This document shows positions 1 through 8,472 of a DNA stretch of 33,562 nucleotides, in pieces. Source of the DNA: Nodularia sp. (in: cyanobacteria) (lineage in GTDB: Bacteria; Cyanobacteriota; Cyanobacteriia; Cyanobacteriales; Nostocaceae). Under the pieces are notes generated by a model. It was not told the origin of the DNA and did no database searches. It saw nothing but the letters and a program-made list of their open reading frames with translations. How positions within the stretch are numbered: position 1 is the first letter of the stretch; the number at the start of each line of letters is the position of its first letter. The position numbers and the translations under genes were made by a program. Where the stretch lies: contig REBL01000188.1 of NCBI GenBank assembly GCA_007692755.1, forward strand, positions 1-33,562, in the 5' to 3' direction.

Positions 1-879
1 CAACTCCAAAAAAGCTTTCCTGACATCACTTTTGAAGTCCATACCATGTCTACCCAAGGCGACAATATCCTGGATGTAGCATTAGCCAAAATTGGCGACA
101 AAGGACTATTTACTAAAGAATTAGAAGTGGGAATGCTCAATCAGGAAATTGATTTTGCAGTTCATTCTTTGAAGGATCTACCAACTAATTTACCATCCGG
201 GTTAACTCTGGCAGTAATTACAGAACGAGAAAACCCAGCAGATGCCCTTGTTGTACATGAAAAGTACAAAGATAAACAAATTGAAACGCTGCCAGCCGGT
301 GCAGTAATTGGCACATCTTCCTTAAGACGACTAGCACAGTTACGGCATAAATTCCCCCATTTCACATTTAAAGATGTCCGGGGAAATTTAAATACACGCC
401 TGAAAAAACTCGATGCTGGTGAATATGATGCCTTAATTTTAGCAGCCGCAGGTTTACAGCGCTTGGGAATGAGCGATCGCGTGCATCAAATTCTCCCCAA
501 AGAAATTTCACTCCACGCCGTCGGACAAGGGGCTTTGGGCATCGAATGCCGAGCTGAAGACAACGAAATCATCACCATCCTCAAAGCTATTGAACATACC
601 GAAACACGCGATCGCTGTCTCGCCGAAAGATCATTTTTACGGATTCTCGAAGGCGGTTGTCAAGTACCAATAGGGGTAAATACAGTCATAGATGGTGATA
701 ATTTAACCCTAAGTGGCATAGTCGCCAGCGTGGATGGTCAAAGACTAGTCAAAGACACTGTAACTGGTGCAGCGAAAGATGCCGAAAAATTAGGTGCAGA
801 GCTAGCCGCGCTATTAAGGCAACAAGGCGCACAGGAAATCTTAGAGGAAATATTTACCGAGATTCAACGGGGTTCCTAA
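1..879 (+). CDS. hemC: Hydroxymethylbilane synthase (porphobilinogen deaminase), 5'-truncated by window edge
   Basis: Condenses four porphobilinogen units into hydroxymethylbilane, an early cytoplasmic step of heme and chlorophyll synthesis. The frame is open from base 1: residues [15 protein letters not shown] precede the first ATG at 46, and they fit the family, so the true start lies upstream of the window. Roughly 30 N-terminal residues are missing from the usual ~320. Visible signatures are the substrate-binding HSLKDLPT segment, GTSSLRR, the VRGNLNTRL arginine cluster, and [10 protein letters not shown], whose cysteine anchors the dipyrromethane cofactor. The stop is at 877-879, followed by a short STRR array and glgA on the same strand. 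The gene looks intact apart from the edge. Confidence 0.97.
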   Translation, partial: QLQKSFPDITFEVHTMSTQGDNILDVALAKIGDKGLFTKELEVGMLNQEIDFAVHSLKDLPTNLPSGLTLAVITERENPADALVVHEKYKDKQIETLPAGAVIGTSSLRRLAQLRHKFPHFTFKDVRGNLNTRLKKLDAGEYDALILAAAGLQRLGMSDRVHQILPKEISLHAVGQGALGIECRAEDNEIITILKAIEHTETRDRCLAERSFLRILEGGCQVPIGVNTVIDGDNLTLSGIVASVDGQRLVKDTVTGAAKDAEKLGAELAALLRQQGAQEILEEIFTEIQRGS

Positions 880-946
880 GCTATTGGGTAAGCAGATGTG
901 ATTAGATAAGTAATCAGTAAGCAGTAAACAGTCAACAGTGAAAACC

Positions 947-974
947 TGACAACTGATAACTGACAACTGATAAC
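947..974. repeat. STRR heptanucleotide array (TGAYAAC x4)
   Basis: Four consecutive heptamers alternate TGACAAC and TGATAAC between hemC and glgA. Further imperfect units (cagtaaacagtcaacag) lie just upstream. Such short tandem repeats are typical of Nostocales intergenic DNA. No function is implied. Confidence 0.85.
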
Positions 975-1005
975 TGATCAGCAGAACCAGGGAATAAAAA
1001 CTACC

Positions 1006-2445
1006 ATGCGGATTCTATTCGTTGCAGCAGAGGCAGCTCCCGTAGCCAAAGTAGGAGGAATGGGGGATGTTGTGGGAGCATTGCCCAAAATTTTGAGACA
1101 AATGGGGCATGATGTCCGCATTTTCTTACCTTATTACGGCTTCCTACCAGACAAAATGGAGGTTCCTGAAGCACCGATTTGGAAGGGATCTGCCATGTTC
1201 CAGGACTTTGATGTTTACGAAAGCATTTTACCTGGTACTGATGTTCCCTTGTACTTATTTGGACATCCTGCCTTTTTACCCCGTCGGGTTTATGGTGGTG
1301 ATGGTGAGGACTGGCGGTTTACTCTGTTTGCCAATGGTGCAGCCGAATTTTGCTGGAACTACTGGAAACCAGAAATTATTCACTGTCACGATTGGCACAC
1401 AGGGATGATTCCGGTGTGGATGCACCAAGACCCTGATATCAGCACTGTTTTTACTATTCATAACTTGGCTTATCAAGGGCCGTGGAGTTGGTATTTACAA
1501 AAAATCACTTGGTGTCCTTGGTATATGCAGGGACATAACACGATGGCGGCGGCGGTACAGTTTGCTGATCGGGTAAATACAGTTTCTCCCACTTATGCAG
1601 AACAAATCAAAACCCCTGCTTACGGTGAAACATTAGAAGGTTTACTGTCTTTCATCAGTGGGAAGTTATCGGGAATTATCAACGGCATCGACCTTGAGGT
1701 TTACGATCCCAGTAAGGATAAAGCCCTGGCTCAACCGTTTACTGCCGATACCCTAGATAAACGCAAAGCTAACAAAATCGCTCTGCAAGAAGAAGTAGGT
1801 TTAGAAGTTAACAGCAAAGCCTTTTTAATTGGCATGGTGACACGATTAGTAGAGCAAAAAGGCATTGATTTGCTCTTGCAGATGCTAGATCGGTTCATGG
1901 CTTATACAGATGCCCAATTCGTGTTATTGGGAACAGGCGATCGCAACTACGAAACCCAAATGTGGCAGTTAGCATCCCGTTATCCCGGACGGATGGCAAC
2001 TTATCTGCTGTATAACGATGCCCTATCTCGCCGGATTTATGCTGGTGCTGATACCTTTTTAATGCCTAGCCGCTTTGAACCCTGCGGTATTAGTCAAATG
2101 ATGTCATTGCGTTATGGTTGTCCCCCCATTGTCCGCCGTACAGGTGGATTAGTTGATACTGTATCGCACCACGACCCCATGAACGCCGCCGGGACTGGTT
2201 ATTGCTTTGACCGCTATGAACCCCTCGACCTGTTCACCTGTATGATTCGAGCTTGGGAAGGCTTCCGTTTCCAACCTCAATGGCAGGAATTACAAAAACG
2301 TGGTATGAGCCAGAACTTCAGTTGGGATGAATCAGCCAAGCAGTATGTAAAGTTATATAGATCGATTTTCGGCTTACCAGAGTCAGAGGAACAGCCACAA
2401 CCGAAGTTAGTGGTCACAGAAACAGTAAAAAGGAGCAAATCCTGA
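1006..2445 (+). CDS. glgA: Glycogen synthase (ADP-glucose type, GT5)
   Basis: Transfers glucose from ADP-glucose to the non-reducing end of alpha-1,4-glucan, building the carbon reserve in the cytoplasm. The 479-aa length fits the family. The N-terminal [10 protein letters not shown] (residues 15-24) is the cyanobacterial form of the ADP-glucose-binding KxGG loop. The first Rossmann half contains HCHDWHTG and TIHNLAYQG. The second half contains [11 protein letters not shown] and the [17 protein letters not shown] nucleotide-sugar motif near residues 352-368. The ATG at 1006 follows a modest CAGGGA ribosome site. The short C-terminal tail is rich in K, Q and E. Cyanobacteria often have two glgA genes; which paralogue this is cannot be told from sequence alone. 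Confidence 0.96.
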   Translation: MRILFVAAEAAPVAKVGGMGDVVGALPKILRQMGHDVRIFLPYYGFLPDKMEVPEAPIWKGSAMFQDFDVYESILPGTDVPLYLFGHPAFLPRRVYGGDGEDWRFTLFANGAAEFCWNYWKPEIIHCHDWHTGMIPVWMHQDPDISTVFTIHNLAYQGPWSWYLQKITWCPWYMQGHNTMAAAVQFADRVNTVSPTYAEQIKTPAYGETLEGLLSFISGKLSGIINGIDLEVYDPSKDKALAQPFTADTLDKRKANKIALQEEVGLEVNSKAFLIGMVTRLVEQKGIDLLLQMLDRFMAYTDAQFVLLGTGDRNYETQMWQLASRYPGRMATYLLYNDALSRRIYAGADTFLMPSRFEPCGISQMMSLRYGCPPIVRRTGGLVDTVSHHDPMNAAGTGYCFDRYEPLDLFTCMIRAWEGFRFQPQWQELQKRGMSQNFSWDESAKQYVKLYRSIFGLPESEEQPQPKLVVTETVKRSKS

Positions 2446-2473
2446 TTCGTCGAGATTATTAAATAATTTTTGT

Positions 2474-2530
2474 AACTCATGAAAGTATTGCTCAGATTAA
2501 ACCTGAACGTGCTGGTCATGAGTTTTTTTT
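2474..2530 (+). terminator. Probable rho-independent terminator of glgA
   Basis: AACTCATGA (2474-2482) is perfectly complementary to TCATGAGTT (2516-2524), and the second arm runs into eight T. The 9-bp stem and U-tract fit a terminator. The 33-nt loop is long, so efficiency is uncertain. Confidence 0.55.
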
Positions 2531-2625
2531 AGCAAATTCAAAAGTTGCCTATTTGACCATTTACTATCCTGATATTGCCAGTTGTAGGTTGAAACAACAC
2601 TTAATCAGTAAGTGTCTAAATATTG

Positions 2626-3324
2626 ATGTTTATGGCAAAACTTAAGATGATTACTTATAGCTTGATGGCGTTAATTAGCTTAATTACTGTACTAAATATA
2701 AATACTTCTGCCCTGACTCAGTTAACAAAAGTCTCCCCAGTTCAGCATCTTCCTCTTCCGTCTTCTGACTTAATCTGGCCAACTCAAGGGTTTATTTCTC
2801 AAGGCTTCCGCAAATATCAACATGAAGGAATTGATATCGCCGGGGCTTCTGGAACGCCGATTTTTGCTGCCGCATCCGGTGCAGTTGTCAAAGCAGGTTG
2901 GGATAATTGGGGATTAGGCAATGCTATAGAAATTAAACATCTTGATCAAAGTGTCACCGTTTATGGTCACAATCGCCGTTTATGGGTGAGTCAGGGTCAA
3001 CAGGTTAAACAAGGTCAAATCATCGCCGAAATGGGTTCTACAGGCAATAGTTCAGCCCCTCATCTGCATTTTGAAGTTTATCTCAATGGTAAGGTAGCGG
3101 CTGACCCCATTCCCTTGTTAGCATCTGCAACCACAGCACAAAAACCACCGTCTCCCAATCAACCAGTCTCGACACCCCCAACTGTACAGCAAGTTTCACC
3201 GGCGCAACTAATCCCCATAATTCTTGCACCTTTAAGGATTGAGAGTGAATGCAGTGGCATCACCGTTCTTAAAGGTGAAACTGCAAATAAGCTCATAAAA
3301 ATTTGTCAGGACAATGGCCAGTGA
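2626..3324 (+). CDS. M23 family (LytM-type) metallopeptidase, exported
   Basis: Predicted zinc peptidase that cuts peptidoglycan cross-bridges, or a degenerate regulator of amidases. The N terminus is a signal peptide or anchor (basic MAKLK, then a hydrophobic stretch over residues ~8-28), so it acts in the periplasm. The peptidase domain spans roughly residues 50-165. Its zinc and catalytic signatures are all present: HEGIDIAG (HxxxD), YGHN, and HLHFEVY (HxH). The catalytic set is complete, so it is probably active. A Pro/Gln/Thr-rich linker follows, then a ~45-aa tail containing one Cys-Ser-Gly segment that I do not recognise. The frame extends to a TTG at 2623, but ATG 2626 or ATG 2632 is likelier; no strong ribosome site decides between them. 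It is a single gene flanked by non-coding DNA. Confidence 0.88.
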   Translation: MFMAKLKMITYSLMALISLITVLNINTSALTQLTKVSPVQHLPLPSSDLIWPTQGFISQGFRKYQHEGIDIAGASGTPIFAAASGAVVKAGWDNWGLGNAIEIKHLDQSVTVYGHNRRLWVSQGQQVKQGQIIAEMGSTGNSSAPHLHFEVYLNGKVAADPIPLLASATTAQKPPSPNQPVSTPPTVQQVSPAQLIPIILAPLRIESECSGITVLKGETANKLIKICQDNGQ

Positions 3325-3635
3325 TTTGATGTTGGGCATTGAAAACAAAATCTCACTGCACCGATTAAGATCCCATCTGGGAATATGAATAAATTTTCAA
3401 TAAGCAAGTTTTAAAACCCTTATATAGCAAGGCTTTCAGCCAAACAGGAAAAATGTGTTTGTTTCATTAGTTGCGAGGGGAGTTAATACTTTTAACTTTT
3501 GACTTCCCCTCCTGGGGCGCTCACATCTTGCACCCGTGGCCATAAACCCGCGGTCGGTTCAAACCCCCGTCTGATAGCGAAAGTCGTCTTAAAGACGACT
3601 GGGGAAAGGTTTCAGTATTTTAATGGACTTTAGCT
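3325..3635. other. Intergenic stretch with IS-like palindrome
   Basis: No gene is seen in this stretch. Its right half (about 3515-3605) is GC-richer than its surroundings and contains CCCCCG, then GATAGCGA, then the perfect 19-nt palindrome AGTCGTCTTAAAGACGACT at 3582-3600 and GGGG. Flanking C and G tracts can extend the hairpin. This looks like a fragment of a transposon end, but no transposase is present. Confidence 0.5.
3582..3600. repeat. Perfect 19-nt palindrome, candidate IS-end hairpin
   Basis: The 9-nt arms AGTCGTCTT and AAGACGACT surround a single central A. The palindrome is flanked on the right by GGGG and on the left, at 3573-3577, by a run of C. No T-tract follows, so it is not a classical terminator. 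It is probably part of a mobile-element end or an interspersed repeat. Confidence 0.55.
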
Positions 3636-3803
3636 ATGAGCTGGGAAATTGTTCAAATGGTGCAAGATGTAAATAAAGCTAGATATCGAGTAGATAACGG
3701 TATTTATTCTTACTTAAGAGAGCCTGAAACTGTAGAAGTATGCCACAATGGTGTCCAAATTTGCATTGATATTTTTGAGCTTTCAAATTTATGGAAAAAT
3801 TAA
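3636..3803 (+). CDS. Small hypothetical protein (55 aa)
   Basis: An ATG-initiated 55-codon frame ends at TAA 3801-3803. It encodes a compact polypeptide beginning MSWEIVQMVQDVNKARYRV and ending FELSNLWKN, with two cysteines (VEVCHNG and VQICIDI). An in-frame TAA at 3621-3623 fixes the upstream limit. Composition is balanced and the codon use is ordinary, which favours a real small gene over chance. The ribosome site is weak. It lies on the same strand 118 bp before the SH3/peptidoglycan-binding gene. I do not recognise the family and assign no function. Confidence 0.45.
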   Translation: MSWEIVQMVQDVNKARYRVDNGIYSYLREPETVEVCHNGVQICIDIFELSNLWKN

Positions 3804-3921
3804 CCTTTTTTAATCACTTAAATCTAAATATTTAGTAATTTGAAATACGGACAAATTAAATATAGAGTAAAATCTAGTAATTATTGGTAAATTACCAATT
3901 TATTGTATAAAGGGGAGCATT

Positions 3922-4794
3922 ATGGACTACATGGCTTATTCACATATGTTTATGGCCAATGAAGAAGCGAATGAAAATATTGAATACAATCTTCCTAACT
4001 TTCAGTTTGAGTGGAAAAAGCTCTTTCGTCCTGCTGCGATAGTTACAACCCCAGCAGATGATTTTCCCCAGTCGAAATTCCACTGGATAAATTTTCTCAA
4101 ATCTTCTGCGTGGTTAGCTTTAGCTGGCATTAGTTTACTTTTTGCCACAGTTACCCACGCTCAAACAACTTCAACATCATACGTAATCACTAACGGTAGT
4201 TGTCTCCGTGTCCGTGAAGATGCCAACCTCAATTCCCGAATTTTGGACTGTCTTCCTAATCGTACTCAAATACAAACTACGGAAATTGTCAATGGTTTCG
4301 CTCGGCTATCTCGAAATAGATTCGTTGCGGCACAATGGATTGGCAGTACACCAAATAATCGTCCTGTCAACCCTATTGGTGGTACAGGTGGGCAAGTTAA
4401 TCTGAGATTGGGATCTAGCGGTGCGGCTGTGACAGAAGTTCAAAGAGCTTTAAATGTGCAACCAACTGGATATTATGGCCCTACTACGACTCGCGTAGTC
4501 CGAGAATTTCAAGCTCGAAATAATTTACGTGTTGATGGCATTGTCGGACCCCAAACTCGCAGTGCAATTTTTAGACCGGGCAACCAAACTGGTGGTACAG
4601 GTGGGCAAGTTAATCTGAGATTGGGATCTAGCGGTGCGGCTGTGACAGAAGTTCAAAGAGCTTTAAATGTGCAACCAACTGGATATTATGGCCCTACTAC
4701 GACTCGCGTAGTCCGAGAATTTCAAGCTCGAAATAATTTACGTGTTGATGGCATTGTCGGCCCCCAAACTCGCAATGCAATTTTTAGAAGTTAA
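3922..4794 (+). CDS. SH3-like / tandem peptidoglycan-binding domain protein, membrane-anchored or secreted
   Basis: Predicted cell-wall-binding protein without a recognisable catalytic domain. An AGGGGAG ribosome site lies just before ATG 3922. The N terminus is unusual: ~55 polar residues precede a hydrophobic segment (LALAGISLLFATVTHAQ, about residues 63-80) that ends in an AxA-like signal cleavage site. A bacterial SH3 domain follows at about residues 86-142 (SCLRVREDANLNSRIL), then two PG_binding_1 domains at about 155-218 and 226-289, each with LRLGSSGAAVTEVQRAL and FQARNNLRVDGIVGPQTR. The two domains are almost identical in DNA, showing a recent 213-bp duplication. A nearer start (ATG 3931, 3946 or 3952) would still leave the long pre-signal region. 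The 3' end overlaps that of wecB by 11 bp, tail to tail. Confidence 0.85.
   Translation: MDYMAYSHMFMANEEANENIEYNLPNFQFEWKKLFRPAAIVTTPADDFPQSKFHWINFLKSSAWLALAGISLLFATVTHAQTTSTSYVITNGSCLRVREDANLNSRILDCLPNRTQIQTTEIVNGFARLSRNRFVAAQWIGSTPNNRPVNPIGGTGGQVNLRLGSSGAAVTEVQRALNVQPTGYYGPTTTRVVREFQARNNLRVDGIVGPQTRSAIFRPGNQTGGTGGQVNLRLGSSGAAVTEVQRALNVQPTGYYGPTTTRVVREFQARNNLRVDGIVGPQTRNAIFRS
4378..4788 (+). repeat. Tandem intragenic duplication, 213-bp period
   Basis: The segment 4378-4575 recurs at 4591-4788 with a 213-bp offset (71 codons), and I count only two base differences (GGACCCC/GGCCCCC and CGCAGTGC/CGCAATGC). Each copy encodes one peptidoglycan-binding domain. A 15-bp spacer separates the copies. 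Confidence 0.95.
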
Positions 4795-5902
4795 GCGCTA
4801 AATAATTTTGCACAATTTCTAAAATGCGTTCGGCTGCATGACCATCTCCATAGGGATTGATAGCATTTGCCATTGCTTCATAGACTTTGGGGTGACTGAG
4901 TAATTCACCCGCAGCTTGAACGATGTTATGTGTTGTAGTTCCCACGAGTTTGGCTGTACCAGCAGTTACAGCCTCTGGCCTTTCTGTCGTATCTCTGAGA
5001 ACCAATACTGGTTTTCCCAGGCTAGGGGCTTCTTCTTGCAAACCACCAGAATCAGTTAACAGGAAATGCGATCGCTCAATTGCTCCCACGAGTTCGGCAT
5101 AATCTAAAGGTTCAATTAAAAATATCCGCGGATGATTTCCTAAAAGTTGCTGTAATGGTTCTCGGACTGTGGGGTTACGGTGCAATGGTAGCAGCAATGC
5201 TGTATCAGAAAACTTATCTAATATCTGTAAAAATGCTTGCGCGATCGCTTGTAGTGGTTCTCCCCAATTTTCCCGCCGATGGACTGTTGCTAGCAAGGTG
5301 CGATATGAATTCCAGTTTAAACCCGGTACATCACAGGCGGGTTTGGTTGCAGCGACATTTAATAGTGCATCAATGACAGTGTTACCTGTCATGTGAATTT
5401 CTCCCAAAACGCCAGAACGTTGTAAGTTCTCCACAGCCCAAGGAGTTGGCGCAAAATGTAACTGGGTGAGTTGAGAAATCAGCCGCCGATTCGCTTCTTC
5501 TGGATATGGATTAAATAAGTCATCAGTTCTTAATCCCGCTTCTACATGACCAACGGGGATTTTTTGATAAAAAGCTGCCAAAGCTGCGGCAAAAGCTGTG
5601 GTAGTGTCTCCCTGGACTATAACTAAATCCGGCTTACTTTTTTGGAATAATGCTTCTAATCCCTGTAAGCTGCGGCAAGTAATATCATTTAAAGTTTGCT
5701 GAGGCTGCATAATTTCTAGATCATCATCAGCCTTCAGGTGGAATAGTTGCATCACTTGCTCAACCATCTCCCGATGCTGTCCAGTTAAAATTACCTGCAA
5801 CTCAAATTTTGGTGACTGTTGAAATACTTGAATGACTGGAGCCAGTTTAATCGCTTCCGGTCTTGTACCCAAAATAATGCAAACTTTCTTTTTAATAGTC
5901 AT
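4784..5902 (-). CDS. wecB: UDP-N-acetylglucosamine 2-epimerase (non-hydrolysing)
   Basis: Interconverts UDP-GlcNAc and UDP-ManNAc in the cytoplasm, supplying ManNAc-type sugars for surface polysaccharides. The 372-aa length is normal. Family signatures are GTRPEAIKLAPV near the N terminus, VQGDTTTAFAAALAAFY, GHVEAGLRT, TVHRRENWG, and DSGGLQEEAPSLGKPVL followed by RDTTERPEA in the C-terminal nucleotide-binding half. It is monocistronic: a downstream gene converges and overlaps by 11 bp, and upstream lie two terminators belonging to the next minus-strand gene. A role in exopolysaccharide, perhaps for motility, is only inference. Confidence 0.94.
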   Translation of the reverse strand: MTIKKKVCIILGTRPEAIKLAPVIQVFQQSPKFELQVILTGQHREMVEQVMQLFHLKADDDLEIMQPQQTLNDITCRSLQGLEALFQKSKPDLVIVQGDTTTAFAAALAAFYQKIPVGHVEAGLRTDDLFNPYPEEANRRLISQLTQLHFAPTPWAVENLQRSGVLGEIHMTGNTVIDALLNVAATKPACDVPGLNWNSYRTLLATVHRRENWGEPLQAIAQAFLQILDKFSDTALLLPLHRNPTVREPLQQLLGNHPRIFLIEPLDYAELVGAIERSHFLLTDSGGLQEEAPSLGKPVLVLRDTTERPEAVTAGTAKLVGTTTHNIVQAAGELLSHPKVYEAMANAINPYGDGHAAERILEIVQNYLALNF

Positions 5903-6026
5903 TCTTTATAAACAAAAATATTTAGTCGGTGGCTGTTGCTGTGCAAACTCTGAGCCTGAGCGCTCAAGCACTCACTACAAAACTATAGCAATCCTATATA
6001 ATTTCTGAAAATTGTAAATTTAAAAA

Positions 6027-6055
6027 TCCCGGCATCTTGAAGATAGCGGGATTCT
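6027..6055 (-). terminator. Second terminator-like hairpin downstream of the 6137-6511 gene
   Basis: On the minus strand AATCCCG...CGGGATT forms the outer stem, with an inner ATCTT/AAGAT pairing, followed by a short T-rich run (TTTTTAAATTT). It lies ~30 bp beyond another hairpin-plus-T-tract and probably backs it up. Confidence 0.6.
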
Positions 6056-6082
6056 AATGGATCACCAGAAATCAAAATATGA

Positions 6083-6106
6083 AAAAACCCGGTTTAACCG
6101 GGCAGA
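6083..6106 (-). terminator. Rho-independent terminator of the 6137-6511 gene
   Basis: The minus strand reads GCCCGGTTAAACCGGGTTTTTTC. CCCGGTT pairs with AACCGGG around a minimal loop and is followed by six T. It sits ~30 bp after the stop codon of the small membrane-protein gene. Confidence 0.85.
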
Positions 6107-6136
6107 TGCTCTGTTTGTCGAATGAAGCAGGACCAA

Positions 6137-6511
6137 CTATACCTCAACGTCACAAGTTAAAGGACAAGCAGCATATATAGAAGTCTGCATTTGTTCAGAT
6201 TCTCCATTTAACCAGCTCAACCACTTGACTTCGTTCGGGTGTATCCCCTTGAAAGTCAACACACCAGCAGCGATCATTACTGCCAAGACGTTAAACATGA
6301 TTAAACCGCCTGATACAAGCAAAACTGCACTAACAGGCATTACAGATTGCAACACAATTGACAACAAGCATCCGACCGTAGCCATGATAAAGACCAATGG
6401 AAAACCGACAACCAGCAAGCATACTGCCAATGTGAAAGTCCAAATCAAAAAACTTTTGATCATCATCAAGGAGTAGGTCTTTCCTAGATTAGAGCGTTGA
6501 GCCAAAACCAT
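6137..6511 (-). CDS. Hypothetical small membrane protein (124 aa)
   Basis: The minus strand has a strong GGGAGGA ribosome site 6 bases before ATG 6509-6511, which fixes the start at MVLAQRSN. The frame extends five codons further to a TTG, which is less likely. Two or three hydrophobic segments are visible: residues ~17-45 (IWTFTLAVCLLVVGFPLVF, continuing into MATVGCLLSIVL) and ~60-85 (VSAVLLVSGGLIMFNVLAVMIAAG). A soluble tail containing HPNEVKWLSWLNGE and the cysteines of YAACPLTCDVEV follows. It is monocistronic, with two downstream terminators. I do not recognise the family; a membrane location is clear, a function is not. Confidence 0.75.
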   Translation of the reverse strand: MVLAQRSNLGKTYSLMMIKSFLIWTFTLAVCLLVVGFPLVFIMATVGCLLSIVLQSVMPVSAVLLVSGGLIMFNVLAVMIAAGVLTFKGIHPNEVKWLSWLNGESEQMQTSIYAACPLTCDVEV

Positions 6512-7176
6512 GACTTTTCCTCCCAAAAATATACAGCAAGGTTTTTATTTCAGTCATATATCGTTTTTAACGCGAGTGAACTGAATCGTTTAATTGATTG
6601 AAGTTTTAGTATATAAAAAGGTTTTCATAAAATGAGCATTTATTTACTAAACTTTACACTTGATTTTTTGTACCTGTGAATGTAACGTGAACTTTACATT
6701 TAATTTGTGGCCTAGTTTGTGGCATCTATCTTGAGGAATAGAGGGTAAGAGGACTTTGCTCCACCAATGCGTTTCCCACTCTAAAATTCAGATTTGCTTA
6801 ACATTTCTTATAAAAACTGTCTCAGATTCTCATAATTCTCAGAAAAGGCTAAAAAATTTATCCCCGTTGATTTTGCAATCTATTTATATATTTGCTTGAC
6901 ACCAAAATTCTGATTTGGCAAACTTAGTATTGAAGTTTACTTAAAATTATAGTTATATATACTGTAGGCCTTGAATGGATATAGTGTGTTAAACAAGTCT
7001 AGATGAGCAGAAATAGAAAATATTATTTTGAGGTAAAAAAAATCCAAGTATGAAAAATATAATCTAACGGAATGTGGCGTTGAAATTCTTCGTCAGCTGT
7101 TCACGGCATTCAGCGCCACCAACCACAAGAGACTTTTCCCTGATTTCAGTTGATAAATTTCACATTTTAAAGTTAT
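6512..7176. other. Long AT-rich intergenic region upstream of the pilT-type gene
   Basis: It separates a divergent minus-strand gene from the pilT-type gene, so promoters for both must lie here. I see no coding region: a frame at 7074-7316 overlaps the pilT start and has a low-complexity translation. A direct repeat, AACTTTACACTTGATTTT at about 6650 and AACTTTACATTTAATTTG at about 6690 (period ~40 bp), is the only clear pattern and could be a paired regulator site. No terminator or RNA gene was recognised. Confidence 0.5.
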
Positions 7177-8436
7177 ATGACAGAATCACAGATTCCCACA
7201 AATTCAAATCCTGTTGCTCCTCGGAATATACCGCCAGTACCACCACCTCCGCCCTCTTTAGTGACGCAACGCCAATCTACACAAACGTTGGATATGTCAA
7301 ATTATCAGAGTTCTAGCCATCGTCCGGGTAGTCCCCCACCGATGACTACTTCTGTAACTATCAAAAGTAGCACTCCGTCGCTGAGTTTAGCGCAGATTAT
7401 TAGAGAAGCTTATGATTTAGAATATTCTGACCTTCATCTGGGAGTAGGTGAAATCCCCCGTTTCCGCAACCGAGGAGAAATTCAGGTCACGGATTATCCA
7501 GAAACCGATGCAGACACATTTATGAGTTGGTTGCAGGAGATATTGACAGAGGCGGAAATTAAGCATTTTCAAGAACATTTAGAATTTGATGGTGCAACTC
7601 AGTACGACTTTGCCCGTGTGAGAATTAATGTTTTTGGCTCCCTCAAAGGCTCTGCAATGGTGCTGCGGTTAATTCCCTTGAAAATCTTGTCTATGGAACA
7701 GTTGAGATTACCGACTGTGCTTCGGGATATTTGCCACTACCATAAAGGCTTGATTTTAGTTACCGGGCCAACTGGTTCTGGTAAATCAACCACAATGGCG
7801 GCAATGATTGACTATATCAATAGAGAGATGGCTAAACACATCATCACCATTGAAGACCCTATTGAATTTGTTCACCAAAGCCGCAAGTCCTTGGTCAGAC
7901 AAAGGGAAGTAGGAATGCACACCCGGCAATTCGACAACGCTTTAAAAGCAGCTTTACGCGAAGATCCAGATTTAATTCTGGTGGGGGAAATGCGCGATAA
8001 AGAAACAGTCAATACTGCCCTGAAAGCGGCTCAGACTGGTCACTTGGTCATGGGAACTCTGCATACCAATAGTGCTGTGAAAACTATTGAGCGGATTCTC
8101 AATCTTTACTCAGGCGACGAACAAGAGGCAATGCGGGTGGGAATTTCCGAGTCTTTAGTGGCTGTGGTTGCTCAAGGTTTATGCCGCACTACTGATAATA
8201 AGCGGGCAGCATTCCACGATATCATGATCAACACTGAGGCTATCAAAGAATGGATCAAGGATGGTAAGTATGATGAAATTACCGAGTTGATGAAGCAAGC
8301 CAGTTTTGATGGCATGATTACGATGAATCAGTCTTTGCTCCATCTCTACCACGAAGGTCGGATTACGGAAGAAACGGCTTTGGAAATGTCGCCAACTCCT
8401 AACGAAATGGCACAGTTTCTCCGAGGACGAGTTTAG
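7177..8436 (+). CDS. pilT: PilT-type twitching ATPase (type IV pilus retraction)
   Basis: Hexameric ATPase at the cytoplasmic base of type IV pili that powers pilus retraction. The 419-aa protein has a Pro/Ser/Thr-rich N-terminal extension (~70 residues, PPVPPPPPSL) before the PilT core. Core signatures in order are the PAS-like N2 domain (YDLEYSDLHLGVGEIPRFR), Walker A GPTGSGKSTT at residues 197-206, the Asp box IITIEDPIEF, Walker B DPDLILVGEMRD and the His box GHLVMGTLHTNSA. The shortness and DLHL start are PilT rather than PilB. Since it is not followed by pilC, it may be a second, PilT2-like paralogue used in directional motility. The ribosome site is weak. The next gene starts 36 bp downstream on the same strand, suggesting an operon. 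Confidence 0.92.
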   Translation: MTESQIPTNSNPVAPRNIPPVPPPPPSLVTQRQSTQTLDMSNYQSSSHRPGSPPPMTTSVTIKSSTPSLSLAQIIREAYDLEYSDLHLGVGEIPRFRNRGEIQVTDYPETDADTFMSWLQEILTEAEIKHFQEHLEFDGATQYDFARVRINVFGSLKGSAMVLRLIPLKILSMEQLRLPTVLRDICHYHKGLILVTGPTGSGKSTTMAAMIDYINREMAKHIITIEDPIEFVHQSRKSLVRQREVGMHTRQFDNALKAALREDPDLILVGEMRDKETVNTALKAAQTGHLVMGTLHTNSAVKTIERILNLYSGDEQEAMRVGISESLVAVVAQGLCRTTDNKRAAFHDIMINTEAIKEWIKDGKYDEITELMKQASFDGMITMNQSLLHLYHEGRITEETALEMSPTPNEMAQFLRGRV

Positions 8437-8472
8437 GTAGAATGGAGGCTAAAAAGCAAATTTTTTTGACTT

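Noticed and set aside
7074-7316. 80-codon frame overlapping the pilT start
   Set aside because: Overlaps the N-terminal codons of pilT in another frame, has no ribosome site and a serine-rich low-complexity translation.
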